A stretch of DNA of 64,000 bases from positions 15,679,872-15,743,871 of the forward strand of contig OZ234497.1 of NCBI GenBank assembly GCA_965153455.1, read 5' to 3'. This DNA is from Sphagnum compactum (taxonomy: Eukaryota; Bryophyta; Sphagnopsida; Sphagnales). A program made the position numbers and the translations under genes. This document shows positions 1 to 12,500 of this stretch, in pieces (within the stretch, counting starts at the first letter, position 1; each line of letters opens with the position of its first letter). The notes beneath the pieces were generated by a model. The model worked only from the letters and a program-made list of their open reading frames with translations, did no database searches and was not told the origin of the DNA.

Positions 1-381
1 TTGGGAAAGGTGAAGTTGATGTACAAATTCTTGTAGTGTGCCCAAGTATTGTTGCAATGGTTGAGCCCATGTGTGGTAAATCGCCCCCCCCCAACTTGTT
101 TCCAAGCTATTGACATTGTGTTCCTCCAACACTTTTGTTACCTTTCTACTAAGTATCTGATTCATGAATAAGACAAGATACCTAGATAATTAAGTTCACA
201 CATAACTACTTGGAATTGAGAAATAATATATTCCATGCATCAAACTTCTAATCAAATGCATGGTCATTATTGTTATTGAAATAATTCAAATGGACCATAC
301 AAAAGTTGGATTTCACATGGCATTGATGTACAATTTATCAAAGGTTGCATCAACTTTATGAACCTTATATAGTGTCATTGG

Positions 382-1820
382 TCATGCTTTGGGGTGCTTG
401 AAAACCTCAGATGAATCTTGAACAACCATATGTTTGGCCAATTCATCACCATTCCATGTCGGGCTTCCATTTGAAGCAATGTTTGTGTGAATAACAAATT
501 TTTGACTGGCATTTCCAGTAGGATGTTGAAGTTCTGACATGATTATTTGTGGTCCTCCATGTATTTTAGTTATAGCCTCATCTTCTGTGGCAACATCAAG
601 GTTGGGAACTAGTTGGAAAAAGGTTGAAAGCTTAGGAGACTTATAATAACATTGTTGTAACTATCTATTCCTTTAAGGTAGCATATAACATATCTCTAAG
701 ATTGCAAAGAAAATTCCATGTGTAACACAAACAACTAGCATTCCCCATCTATATGATTGTGTGTTTCCTTTTACCATAATAAAAATACTTTTGATTGGAG
801 AACTTTTCTTTAAAACAATTTCCCCAAGAATATTACACCCCTTTAGTTAGTATGCTCTCAAGTTTGTTTTGCCTCAACAAGAAAAAACATATGACACAAA
901 CCCAACAATGTTTTCCTTAACTTTGTAAGTCCATTATTTCAGCCAATGCACCCAAGTGACTCACTTCTTCCCAATTTGCAGCAAAGGGTTGTAACCTCTT
1001 GCATCTTATGTATTGACTTTGTAGTTGATTGCTCATTTTCACGTTTAATCCAAGCAAGTGTTGGTTCGTGACTTTCATGTTTAGAGACATTGAACTTTGT
1101 TGGTTCAATGTATCTTTCCATTTTGAAACCATAATTATACAATTCAGTAGTTGGGGAAGAAGATTGCACAATGACTTGATGACTTTTTTCTTTTTCGGGT
1201 TCAATAAATTGAAACACCTTTTGGAGATTTTCCTGCAATAGAACAATTCCATTTCAATAAAAGTAAAGTGTACTTGGTAAAAGGTTTTCAAAGTTTCTAG
1301 TAAGAAATACAATGAGGAAGTGTAAACTAGAGCACATGATGAAATAAAACAAGTTGAAAGTTTAGGGTTGGAAAGACTAATACATTGGCAACTTTAACAC
1401 ATCAAACATGCTTGGAAAAAGACCACATAAATAAGACAATGTGGAGAGGAGCCTTAATACCTGTTTAGAAAGTTGCTTCGAAAGGTGTGGAGTGGGTTTT
1501 TTTTCACATTTTGGTTGTAGAATCATGTGACAAAAATCACAAACATTGATTTGATGACTATTGTTTTTGTTCCACATGTGTTTTTGAACAAGTTTCCTCC
1601 TAATTTTAACCTCCTTATTGGAGCAACTAGGTAATAATGGAAACAATGGTGATTGAATGCACATGGCCAAATTAGGTTCAAATTCATGAAGCCCAAGGTA
1701 GCGATCAATGTCGAGCCGAACAAGGGATGTAACAAATGTTAGATCTTTACACCGTTCTTCAATTTTGGACAACACATCAATACATCCTTCCTCCCACTTG
1801 ATTGCATGATCTTGTGCCAT
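382..1820 (-). CDS. Unknown protein, three-exon gene model (281 aa)
   Basis: I do not recognise the family. Three minus-strand exons join without a stop: 1461-1820 (ATG at 1820, 120 codons, ends CAG then donor GTATTA), 996-1232 (79 codons, acceptor TTCTATTGCAG, ends GAG then GTTACA) and 382-630 (acceptor CCTAAG, 82 codons plus TGA at 382-384). All junctions are phase 0 and the introns are 228 and 365 bp. The product is mostly hydrophilic, with a Cys/His patch near residues 94-105 (CDFCH), a charged middle and no clear membrane segment. A TAG precedes the first ATG, so the exon could instead begin at 1821 after an acceptor, which would allow upstream exons. An upstream stretch at about 2050-2230 is open apart from one TGA but does not match in phase. 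Three long exons with matching phases are unlikely by chance; expression is unproven. Confidence 0.45.
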
Positions 1821-1856
1821 CCTACAAATTTAGGCCATTTGTTTCTTTACTTCAAA

Positions 1857-2005
1857 ACAACCATTGCTTTCTTGGCTTTCACAACAATTTCTTGCATGGA
1901 ATGAATTATTTGGCATACTACTAAACCCCAAAATAAGGTTAAAATAACCATGGATTTCTTGGCTTTTGTGATAATTTCTTGCATACAATCAACTATTTTT
2001 GCATA
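1857..2005. repeat. Degenerate 87-bp tandem duplication
   Basis: Two copies begin with AACCATKG..TTTCTTGGC and share AATTTCTTGCAT (at 1886 and 1973), giving a period of 87 bp. It lies just upstream of the unknown gene's first exon. 87 is a multiple of three, so both copies read in the same minus-strand frame (MQEI..KAKK). Confidence 0.5.
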
Positions 2006-2955
2006 TTTGTGAATCACAAAATTAAATCTTTGTTCACCAAGCTACAAACCTTATATACCCTTGACTTTAAAAGCACCATCTTTTTCCTTGTGCCAACACA
2101 CCTATCCCATGGATGCACCATATCCATTCGATTAGATTGTCACCCATTTGGAAATAAATTCATGATGTTGTATACATCTTTATTTGTGAACATCTGCATC
2201 AAGTTTTTCAACATAATCCAAGATTGATAATCCAACAATCTAGCATTCTTCATGAATTTCACATTGATTCTCCATGTTTAGTACACAAAAACATGAACAT
2301 AATTTTGATTATTCAAAATACCTCAACAAGTGTAAAGCTCTTTTGAGGTGGATATAGATGGCCAACAACCAGTGATAATTTTGTAACAAGTAAAGAACAA
2401 AATTAGAGCTTATTGTAAGATGCCCTAATTCTTCTTGCCCACAACATTCCATCCTTATGAGATTTGTTACAATATATGTATACTTTGCATTACATCACAA
2501 CAGTTAATACCATTCGCATATCAGGTATATGGAATCAAATTGGACTACTTCAATTAATGATGTGCGCAACATAACCCTCACATGATTTTCAACATCAAAA
2601 GCACAATGAACTTGGTTTGTAGTTAAAGACAATCGTACCCATTTCAAAAGCTAGCAACCAAAAGAAGAAAAAAAAATCCCAACCCTTCATACAACAACTA
2701 GGAACTTGAAAAATTAGTAATAAACATCAATACTATTCAAGAGGGGAAACAAAACAAAAGGGTGTAGCTGAAAGTTGTTCGTGGAATACAAAAGAAAACA
2801 TCTTGTTTTGAGTTCACAAAATCTTGGCCTTCTTCTAAGAAAGGAATAACAAAACAAAAGAAAAAACCGTACCCAACAACAACAATAACCAAATCCCAAG
2901 AAACTCAACAAAAAATAATGACAATTGCACAAGCATATGGTAATTTAACAAATTT
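2006..2955. other. AT-rich stretch, no assigned gene
   Basis: It holds a possible decayed minus-strand exon at about 2050-2230, open except for one TGA, and then low-complexity sequence rich in CAA/AAC. No recognisable domain is seen. Confidence 0.4.
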
Positions 2956-2959
2956 TCTG

Positions 2960-3150
2960 TGCTTTGTTTGTGCAAGAAGAGTTGTCACAATTTATTGTCT
3001 GTTATTGTTGTTGCGGGGAACCTAACAAGTTTTCTATTCTTGGTTTGTGCAAGAAGCTTGTGACAAGTTATTACTGCTGTTACCGAATAGTTGGAAGCCT
3101 GAATAGTCTAAATAGTTATCAATTCTTGATTTGTGCACAAAGTCTAGTAT
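2960..3150. repeat. Imperfect tandem repeat, about 77-86 bp, three copies
   Basis: The anchor TTTGTGCAAGAAG occurs at 2967 and 3044, with a decayed version (TTTGTGCAC) at 3130. Related phrases (TTGTTGTTGCCG..) recur near 3410 and near 6990, so the unit also occurs singly outside the array. Confidence 0.5.
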
Positions 3151-6100
3151 AGTCTGTACCAATTTGTTGGCTCTGCCCTTCAAAGTAGAGACATTGTGAT
3201 GCACCCAAAAACGGGCCAAAGTTTTGGTATCCCTACATTCTAAGATCATGTGGAGTACACTATAGAAACATTTCACATATCATTGAAGCATCCACTTGGG
3301 CTTCACCATGCGAACCACCATGTGTTTCTAATTTAGTTTGTTGAACATTTATCATCCTTATGGACACCATTGAAAGGGCAAAACTGTTATGCAATAAGGC
3401 TCTTGTTATTGTTGTTGCCGAACAATTTAGTTAGGGTGAACATTTATCATCACCCTAATGAGCCACTAGGGCAGTACACAATGTTTTTAAAAGCTCTTTG
3501 AAGCTTATCTGCATAGAGAGAAATGCTATACTATTTGTTCAGGTCAGCTTTCACATTTACAAAATGACTAATTTCAAAGCATGGGCAATGGGGACATCCC
3601 CAAAACTGCACCAAGACCAACAATTTCCATTACAAGCTTGGCAAGATCAGAAGGACAGTAGGAGTGATGATAACAACGGCCGGCATGAAGCAATATTTGC
3701 AAGTCCACCATGAGGGATGGATAGTGGGTTGGCAAGAAACAAATTTTCATTGGGTTCCATTTCCCTTGTTTCTCAACAACTTACCTAAGTTGGTATTTTT
3801 ATTACCTACCTACCATCAGCCCTCAAGTTGGTACCATGCTAAAATTTTAAATTATTTGTAAATATCACAAATCTCACATTCTTAAAGTAATAATTCTTAC
3901 ATTTTTTGAGCTTCATCTGAGCATTGATAAAACCCCTCACTTTTACATCTAAAAATAAGATAATTTCAAAAAACTTTAATGATTTCAGAAAATATTTTTT
4001 CAAATGAATCCAAAAATTGAAGGGAAATATTGATTCTTGAAGAGAATGTGAGTTTCTATCCACTTAGGATAGGGTTGTAAATTTTTTCATTCATGTAGTA
4101 GGAAGTTATAAATCTTTCAATCCATTCACTAGAGGGTTACATGACCACTTCCAAACATTTGAATAAAAGTTTATGTCGGGTAACCAGCATTCTCTTGCTA
4201 GTTACCTAGTTAATAACTTTCTTTTTGGAAACGCGGTGATATTTTTGGGAGATTTTGCAAAAAAAATCCTTGACCATGTTGCTTAGGACTTTTTTCTACA
4301 CTGAAAATTATTTTTTATTTAGTTGAAAATCAGATTTTTGAGTTGGAAAATTATGAAAATTTGCTTTATTGATTCCAATTTGTTTGAGGTAGGTACAATG
4401 TTGGTTATTGTGTTTGTGCAAAGGGTTGTGCAAGAACTGTAGTGAAGATGGTTTGATAAAGCTTAATGGAAATGATCTTAGACTGTATGTTTCCCAAGTC
4501 AATTTGAATTTCTTCATTTTTGCTGTAAGAAAAGATAAGAGTACACTGGGTCATTAAACATACAATGTCATGAGAAGGGTAAAACAAACACCGCAACAAA
4601 TTCTTTCCTGATTGTACCAAATGGAGCAAGGGAGTGATGGGAATGCGATGTTTACTTCAAAGAAATGAGGACTAAACATTGGAGGTACCTCTAGAGTTTG
4701 TTCCATTGTGAAGTAGGCACCTTTCCATTTTTTTCAGATTCATGACAAAGAACAAGGATTACAAAGAATGGAGTGCAAACTTCTGTACTGAAGTGAGAGA
4801 GAGTGTAGTAGTGGATGGAAATTGGGATGCATGTTCACATCTCCTCTTGCTGTACCTATTTCTCGCTCTCTTGTTTGGTTACTGCCCTCTCAACCAGATA
4901 AAGTATTACCCTTCTTCTTCCTCTTTCTGAACCCAAACTAAAGGATCTCTACTTTGGTTGCAGCAGTATGACAGTTTGTTGCTGCTGATACCATTGAACT
5001 TTGTGTCCAATCCACAACATTATACATATTGCACAGTCAAAGTTGGTTAACTCTCTTGCCTAGTTGCACTTTGTAATAAGATAGGTAGGTATCTACGAAG
5101 ACTAATTATACAAGTAGAAGGCTCTTAGGTTTCCTTGAATGGTGTGCTGGCGGTGAAAGTTAAGTTGAGTAAACTGTATAATAATGTGCACAAATGAGAA
5201 AATGATGCGTAGGGATAGAATATAGTTCTTCTACAAATTTGGTCCAAAAACCAATCTTATATGGGGTCTTATATCCTTTTGTGAATTGGTTATCAAGTCA
5301 GAGGTGAACATGACAGAGTGCCTGTATGTGGAGTACAAGACAAAAGAAAGACTGAATGGAGTGACATTATAGGCCAGCTTGGATGTAAAAAACATTCATC
5401 TCGATTGCCATTGAATACAGTGGGCAAACTGTTAATGATGGCATGAAGTAGAAGCTCAATGAACTGTTGACAGTGACAGATCAACCTGGAGAAAAAAAGA
5501 ATGGCTATAGAGGACAGTAAAGTCCTATGCTACTTTCATAATTTGAATCCAACTTACAACCCCGGTTTTTCCTCGTCAAATTTGAAGTGCAATTTCAATT
5601 GATGGACTAAATGACACATCATATGTAGCTTGGATGATCTTGAATGGAGCTTTCTGCAAAAGCAGAACTTTTAATTCCTATTTCCATTGCTCCAACACCA
5701 AGAAAATACCCACTAGACAATTTGGACCATTTAGGAACCATTATGAGGCACATTCCATCTGAATATAGATTGCAATATCATAACACCGACGAGTTGGACA
5801 CCTTAGATGAGAGATTAACCTCTGGCAACATTGAAAGAAGGTCAACTGCACCAACCACCAACCCTGGCATATGCTGATGCAGCTGCCACAAAGATTGACA
5901 TTAGTAAATTCCCATTCATTGCAGAAGCAGCTTTCATCAAACTCTGAGGCCATAATTTTTGGTGACCCAGTAGCTTCTATAATAACCAAAAGACAGACAT
6001 ATGCCTAATTGTTATTACAACATGAAAGAAAGGTATTACTCCCATCAAAGTCTTTGAGAGACTTGTCAAAATACAAATTTCTCCACATAGCACACCACTC

Positions 6101-6980
6101 CGGAGAGTTGAACACAAGACTTTCTGATGTTGAATACTAAGAACAGAGGAGCAAATTGATAATGAAGAAATCAGAAAAGAACCCAAATCAATACATAGCT
6201 TATTGAGGAGAAGAAGTACTCAAATTAGAAAGGATGGAGGCTAGGAAAATTGTGTAATAGACTACTACCTCCCCAATGCACTCTTGTATCATCTGGTCAA
6301 AACTGGTACAATATCAACCTAAATGCCAAGCCCCGAACAAGTTGATGTAGAATAGACCTATTGTGACCCAACAAGACAAGGCCAGTCCAGTGAACCCCAC
6401 TGGCATTGAATTTTTTTAATTTCAGTTAATAAAAAGAAGTGGACCTTGCAAAGCTACTACCTTAAGGTTCACAGGTGCAAGGAAAAACATCATAAGTACT
6501 CAACCTGACAATTACAAATCAACATTAGGGTATGTTATTGAAGTCATGAACTCTCTCTCTCACAGACAGAACAAAGACCGACAGATGTAGCGGCCAAAAA
6601 CTCCAAGTCTTTCTGTAAATCCAATTGCTTTCTCTACTTTCCTTCGGATAAAGGGATAGGGAACAGCAAATAAAGTCGGAAAGCATACCTGTGAATACCT
6701 TCCCGATCTTTGTTCTTCTTGTAACAAAGATGAACCGGCTCTCTCTCCTTTCGTTGAGATCATAGGGAGCATTTTTTTTGAAAATCAGAAATCACTGCTA
6801 CGATCTTCCAATCCGGTTGCATTCCGTGAAGTAGTAGTCCGGCAGCTCTGCAATCATTGACAAAGAAAGAAAGAAAGAAGGATAGTGGAGCTTCGTTTCC
6901 ATTGCAGTACCTTGCTCGAGTCTTTAGAAGCAACGCCACACCCCCTGGGCTCTCACCCCAAATGCGAGAGAAGAAAGCAA
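3151..6980. other. Gene-poor stretch upstream of the LENG1-like gene
   Basis: Short open stretches occur (plus strand 3560-3713 and 5644-5877) but show no recognised domain, and part of the first overlaps a dispersed repeat. From about 6540 the sequence becomes less AT-rich, with a CT run at about 6551-6563 and several pyrimidine-rich patches. This looks like promoter and 5' leader sequence of the gene starting at 7180; no TATA box was chosen with confidence. Confidence 0.4.
3703..3830 (+). repeat. Dispersed repeat family D, copy 1
   Basis: It shares an ordered string of phrases with 24285-24500 and, inverted, with 59780-60020: CCATGAGGGATGGAT, then CAAGAAAC, TTCATTGGGTTCCA and TACCTACC tracts. 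No coding potential is recognised, and the ends are not defined. Confidence 0.5.
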
Positions 6981-7179
6981 AATTTGTTTGTTGTTGTTGC
7001 CGGCAACCCTAATAGGTTTTCTGCATGCGAGGATTTTTCTGATATTTGTTTTGAAGGATAAAGGGATAGCAGCAAAGAAAGCTTGGGGATGTGGGATCTT
7101 GGACGTAGGAGCAGAGAGTAGTATCAGAGCAAGCTTTGTTGTTAAGCGTGTGTGTATTGTTTGGTTTTGTCTTGTGGAC

Positions 7180-8279
7180 ATGGGGGGACATGGTGGTCTC
7201 AATATTTTGCCGCAGAAAAGTTGGAATGTGTATAACTTTGATAATCGAGAGAAAGTGAGGAAAGATGAGGAGGAAGCTGCACGTCAAGAAGCCATCCAGC
7301 AGCAGCAAGCCCGACAACGAGACGCAGAATTCCGTCTGGAGAAGCTGCGAGCGGCGGCTGCTCAAGCTAAGTCCTCCACATCCACAGGCACCACTAGGGT
7401 TCAAGAACCAAGAATCACACAAGGGGAGGAAGAAGACGATCATCTGCCAAAGCTTGGAAACGGTGCTGTGGCTGCCAGCAACGAAGAGAAGGGATCAAGC
7501 ATCATCATCGCCGCTGAGCAGCAGCGGCCACAACACTTCAATTTCTTTTCGGGTGTGGAGGAGATCGTTGAGGGCTCCGGGCAGGAAGGAGGCAAGCCTC
7601 AAGATGATGGGAAAGAAAGAAAGCGAGGGGAAGGTAGGGTTAGGGGCAGCAAAGGCAGAGATGATTTCAGGGACTTCAGAGACAAGAAGGCGAAGAGAGA
7701 AGAAGCAAAAGCTCCTGGGGCTGATGATGAAGTATATGGTTTTGGCTATGGTCTGATTGGCAAGAATGGAAAGAGGCCATGGTACTCGACCAAAACCTTC
7801 ATGATTGATAGAACTGGGGACGAAGGTGCTGCGACACAGGATGTGAGACCAAGAAGCACTGGTAAGTAGGGTTTCTTCCACATGTGGCTGCATGGTTTCA
7901 GGTGTCTGTTCTGCACAGTATGATACGTGCAGAACATATCATACTAAAACCTTGAAACCCTAGCCACAAAAGCTTTGCAAGCACTGTAATCTGATGTAAG
8001 TATATGATATGTCATGGAATTCTGAACAGTATGGGGTGTGTTGATTATGAAGAAGCATCTGAAGGTTTGTTGGATTATTTGGTGTGATCAGAGGAAAGGC
8101 AAAAGAAAAAGCAGAGGAAGACGGTGGAGGAATTAAGAGCAGAGAGACTGAAGCGGGAGGAACAAGAACAACAGAAAGCTCAAAAATTGGTGGTGGCTCA
8201 ATTGAGACTTGGGGGCCACCATGGAGCAGACAGAGCTGGCCAACCATACTACAATCAGAGCTATGGAAATGCACGATGA
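7180..8279 (+). CDS. LENG1: LENG1-like protein with CIR_N domain (289 aa, two exons)
   Basis: Exon 1 is 7180-7861 and exon 2 is 8092-8279. The donor G|GTAAGT (7862) and acceptor ATCAG| (8091) join in phase 1, and TGA is at 8277-8279. The start at 7180 puts the family signature at the N-terminus: a Gly-rich opening, then NILPQKSWNVYN and FDNREKVRKDEEEA (residues about 8-45), the CIR_N domain of leukocyte receptor cluster member 1 proteins. An open frame continues upstream to 6988 but looks like leader sequence. A charged middle follows, then a conserved-looking block with GYGLIGKNGKRPWYSTK at about 188-204, and a basic coiled-coil tail from residue 228 that includes VEELRAERLKREE. Members are nuclear and linked to RNA processing or co-repressor complexes, but the exact role is unclear. 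The frame is intact. Its stop lies about 30 bp from the last exon seen of the opposing telomere-factor gene. Confidence 0.85.
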
Positions 8280-8306
8280 TGAGTACACAATCTGCTGTTG
8301 ACCCAC

Positions 8307-11300
8307 CTGCTGATTGAGGAGATGCTCATGTGTTTCTTCAGTGTATGGTACATAGCACACAGTTGAAATAGCAACCAATGTTATAGATATACCTGGCACA
8401 GTGATGGTTGGTTGGCAGCATGGGAGAGAACCAGCAATGGGTCCTCTGGAATTGTTGATGGGGAGCTGGGTAAAGGACTGGGCTCCAACATGAAATCAAG
8501 GGATTCTGGTTTTGCAGTAGGGGATATGCCCATTTGCAGGAGGGTGGCACCCTCATCAGGCACCTTCTTGCCTTGCATCAACACCCAAACTCAAAGGCCC
8601 CCTCCCAGCAAACTCATTGCCACATCCATAATGGCTCTCTGAGTTCCAACAGAAATACTGGTGGTCACTTAAGGCTAGACCACAGAATCACTTACTGTAA
8701 AGAATGGTTCAACAGGAACACCTACACCCAGTTTACTATACATTGTCTGCCAGCTGATGCATAAATCATAAAATCTCATTCAGTGCATAAGCAGTAACTG
8801 GCCAACCCTAGATTACCTTCAAATTGGGAACACTTGCTGATTCTGGTAAGTCCACAAACAGCTCTGGAACAGCAAATGATTTTATGCTCAACTTAACTGC
8901 AGTAGACACTAATTTGCTCAGTCCATCAGAATATGTCCAAGACATGATCATGTCTGGTCGAGTAAGGGGAGATAGCAGTGCAGAGGGAGATCTACACATG
9001 ATCCAGTTATGATGCACACTGAAATTGTCTATTAAATCCCATTATGATTTCAAGATGTATGAAAAACAGAAACAGATGAAAAGGTTGGAAATCAACAGGT
9101 GACAGTGAACTGCCCATGACATGTACCATGAGTTGCACAGGACTTCTTTGAACTCCTTTTTGAAGCACCCTTGGCTGTAGGAGAGGATGCCACAATTGCA
9201 GCTTTTGCTGCAGCATATATAAATTAAAATGCAGACAGTCAGCTCTTTGTTTGGTGGCAAATGTGCAGATCTTTAAAACCAAGATGAATGAATATTATCA
9301 ATCAGAAACTGATCTCTTTTCATACAATTAACTTGGAGCCTGTGTCCATGTGTAGGGTCATGGTCCATCAGGTGTGTACCTATTGCACAAACTGAGGGAT
9401 TTACCAAGTGATCTCTCATGTATTTTGGCCACTTTTTAAGAACTTATTGACTGACCTGGTGCTGTATGTTAAGAATTGAAGTCATAATGGCCAACACAGA
9501 GAGGACCTGGTCCATACCACTGCAGAGTTTAGCAGCAGCAGCAAGGGGCTCACCATCCACACAGTCAAACCCCATCTGCACACAACAGCTTGTATTCAAA
9601 TGTAGTTCTGAAGCTGATTTGCCACAGCCATCCCCCATCTTCGTCCCCCCATCTTCGTCCTCTTTGCAGACAGACCTCTAGTTGTTCGCTGCTGCTGGGT
9701 CAAGGCACCAATCCCTCCAAAACATGTCTTCTAACCAAAGATGACATCTGCAGCAGAATTCAATACATGGAGCTAAAGATAGGACATTACTGGTTACTGA
9801 TCACAAGTCTTGAATCAACAGTTCATCTTGGTAACAAATTGCCAAAATTGCACAAAATGCTTTGGCAAAGGGGCCAATTAATTGCATGCCTTATGTTCAG
9901 GACTTTGGGCATGCCAGTAACCACTGTTGTAGATTTTTGACACTCATTTCTGTAAAGACTTTGTGGATATGAAAACCAAGACAATTTCGCTTGTACAGGA
10001 AAGAGTTGATTTGATGCATTCTTAGTTATTAACATACATTAGCATCACAATGTATAATGTGACCTTGTTACCTCCACTAGAACCTGAATCTGCTGATTCC
10101 ATGTCAACATGTTGCCACTTTCTTCTTCTTCCTGAGACAGCACTGGACTTCAGAACTTTGTTGGCAGCCCTGTGGGATTTCAATCCCTTGCTAAATGAGT
10201 TCTTAAGCATTTTTGTCATTGTCTCTTGAACGAGGTGTGGGGAGGAACGAAGATGTGTAATTGTTTCTTGCTTAAAGAACTTAGCATCCCTTTTGCTCTT
10301 GACCCTCTTGAACATGGCTCTGGTGTTGTGACCCTCTGCAAGCCCTGTTGTGACCATGAAGCTTGTCACACCTGTCAACAAATGTGGGTTCTTCTCTTCC
10401 ACCTTGACTGTTATTTTCTCTTCTGTTTTAATAATGCTCACGTCAATAGGCTTTGCTGGCCACACAGCCTTGCCACTTGCACTGGTTTTACACTGGACTT
10501 GAAATAACCCTGTCTCAAGAATAACATCTCCCCCATGTTCAGGTCCTGCACCAGCCTCAAACTTCCCCAGTGCTTTTGGGCATTCAAGATCCTCCAGAAG
10601 ACCTTCAACTAGTTCATTACTTTCCATAGAAAGACTGTGCTGCTTCTCCTCTTGCTCAATAAGTGGCAGAAACTCTATGTCTAGAGGGGGTGAATGCAAG
10701 TCTTTTTGAGCTCATCAGAGGCATCTGCTTGACGGCTTCTGCATTGGCATGCCCTCTCTTATCTCCTCAGTCTCAGGAAGCTTGCCAGCAGAGCACTGCT
10801 CCATTTCTGCTCCTCCTCCCTGCACTTCTGGAACATGCACCCTCGCTTTGATTGCCACAGAAGCAGTGTCTAAATTCTGGTCAAACTTTGCAGTTGACAA
10901 GACACGATCACTCTGCAATAGAAAGACCTGCAAAAGCTTTTGCAGTGTAAATGATCATCTGTATCATAGTATTCGTACACAGACTACACATCTGTTTCTA
11001 TCAACATGCAATAAACCATGTCACTAGCTCCTGGCTTTACCATACATTTCACATCTTTTGACAATAAAAATCCAACAGTGATCTTAGTGCCAGAACAAGA
11101 GTAGCTCTGGAAAGGGAGCCCTCACCTGATCTCCAAATTCTGTAGATTTGTTCTGTACAGATGCTGCCATGCCTTCTTTCACTGGAATGTCCTTTGCAAT
11201 GACCTCATCCTCCTTATCCTGTGCAGGAATCCAGAATGCAGACTTGTTTGTCACCTTGTGAAAAGATTCAAGTTTCTAGGAGGACTTATACATGTAGTCT

Positions 11301-11441
11301 ATTCAATTGACCGAGAGACAAAACTTATCGTGTTCTTTCAGAACAAAGGCGTTTGGAATTGTTGGGTTTTTCCTTGACTAGGTGTGTTCAGTGCTTCCAG
11401 AACAGCTTTACATTCCAGTGCAGGATTTTGGACTTCTAGAT
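8307..11441 (-). pseudogene. TRFL: Telomere-repeat-binding factor-like gene (TRFL/TRP1/TBP1 type), interrupted and apparently truncated
   Basis: Minus-strand exons with good splice sites: 11126-11254 (43 codons), 10072-10912 (280 codons plus one base), probable exons near 9460-9630 and 9130-9215, 8817-8991 (58 codons) and 8393-8638 (82 codons). An open stretch lies at 11341-11441, and a last donor (CAG|GTGGGT) ends an exon at 8307. Exons 8817-8991 and 8393-8638 encode the ubiquitin-like domain of plant telomere-binding TRFL proteins: VKLSIKSFAVPELFVDLPES, LLGGGL, MQGKKV, LLQMGIS and LEP in family order. Functional relatives bind TTTAGGG repeats through a C-terminal Myb domain, which I cannot find. 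Two in-frame TGA codons interrupt it: 8591-8593, after GGGL where relatives have Arg, and 10715-10717. Intact splice sites suggest recent loss, recoding or sequence error. The joins around 9.1-9.6 kb are not phase-resolved. Confidence 0.7.
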
Positions 11442-12500
11442 CTGAAGAATGGTTGAATGAGTATATCCTTCCCCTTACCTACTTTACATACCATACAGAT
11501 GTGATGCCCTTCATGAAGACCTGATCAAGTGGCTGGCTGGAGCTGCAAATTGGAGGGCATTGCCTAGTACAACACCATCCTCTGATTTCCACTGTCCAAT
11601 ATCCTTTTGGGGGTGAAGATGGAATCTGCTCAATAAATGAATGTGTGTGTTCTGAACCAACCATTGCACTTTCTACAAGATTGTTGTGGCTACCTGTAAC
11701 GTTCTTTTGTGTGTTCAAAGTAGTAACACTTTAGCTCCTTGGAAAGTCATCCTAAAGTTTTACAAGTCTTAACTGGTTAGGAGAGTTCAATGTCTTCTCT
11801 TGTTATGTGTTATTTTTTCTGTTTTTTATTGTCTGGGTCTTTGTCTTTGGGGCCTATTTCAAGGTCAAGAGCAGAGTCCCAGTTTGTTGTAAAGCAGTTG
11901 AAGGCTTTGTTGCAGGCGACTCTCTGCAAGTGCTGACATTGTGATCTTTGAGTTATAACAAGCAAGGCCTTAGTTTTTTGTTAGTAATTGTTGAATAAAT
12001 ATGAATTTTTAAAAATGTCAAGATTCCTTGCAGATTCAAGTTTCATTTTGAAAAATGATGCCTCATGTTCATTCCAGTATCTCAATTAATGCTAAGTTGG
12101 GAGTTATCAATAGTCAGATTTACAGTTTTTGATGCTTTGTAGTTGTAAAGAGTCCTTTGTCTGTCAGATGGTCAGTCTTATTGTCCTTCTGAAGAATAAA
12201 GGTTACCCTGTAAAGATTCTTTTGAAGAGGACTCTGTTAAAGAGGACTAGAGGGTTGCTTAATAAGAACAATTCTTTTTTGGAATTTCAACATTTGGAGT
12301 ATTCTGCATGATTTTGTATAGTCTTGGAAATGGGGAGCTTCTTGTAACCCCACTTGGTCTTTGTTCTTCCCTGCTGTCCTTTTCTTTGTGTTTTGTCTAT
12401 CCTGTCGTGTCTTTCTCTTTTTTGTTATCTCCTTGTGTTGTTTGTTGGTAGCATGGCTGAGTCTTCCTGTTGTTTCTGGATTTGCAGCAGAAACTTAGTA
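11442..12500. other. No assigned gene; possible exon-like fragments
   Basis: The minus strand at 11515-11630 is open in two frames between AG and GT dinucleotides and could be a further 5' exon of the telomere-factor gene, but no family motif is visible. The rest is T-rich, with no recognised gene. Confidence 0.3.

Noticed and set aside
5644-5877. Plus-strand 77-codon frame with PLDNLDHLG, faintly like a BAHD acyltransferase opening
   Set aside because: The similarity is a few residues only; no HxxxD or DFGWG motif and no continuation in any frame.
6560-6700. Minus-strand frame with PF..KVEKAI....ERLG.FGRY resembling the start of a TRFL Myb helix set
   Set aside because: The match was found by looking for it, lacks the key Trp residues, has a one-residue shift before GR, and no following helix (DLKDKWK-type) is present. 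The stretch also looks like the leader of the LENG1-like gene.
6988-7179. Upstream extension of the LENG1-like reading frame
   Set aside because: Conserved family sequence begins right after the ATG at 7180; the upstream residues are hydrophobic, unlike the family, and look like 5' leader.
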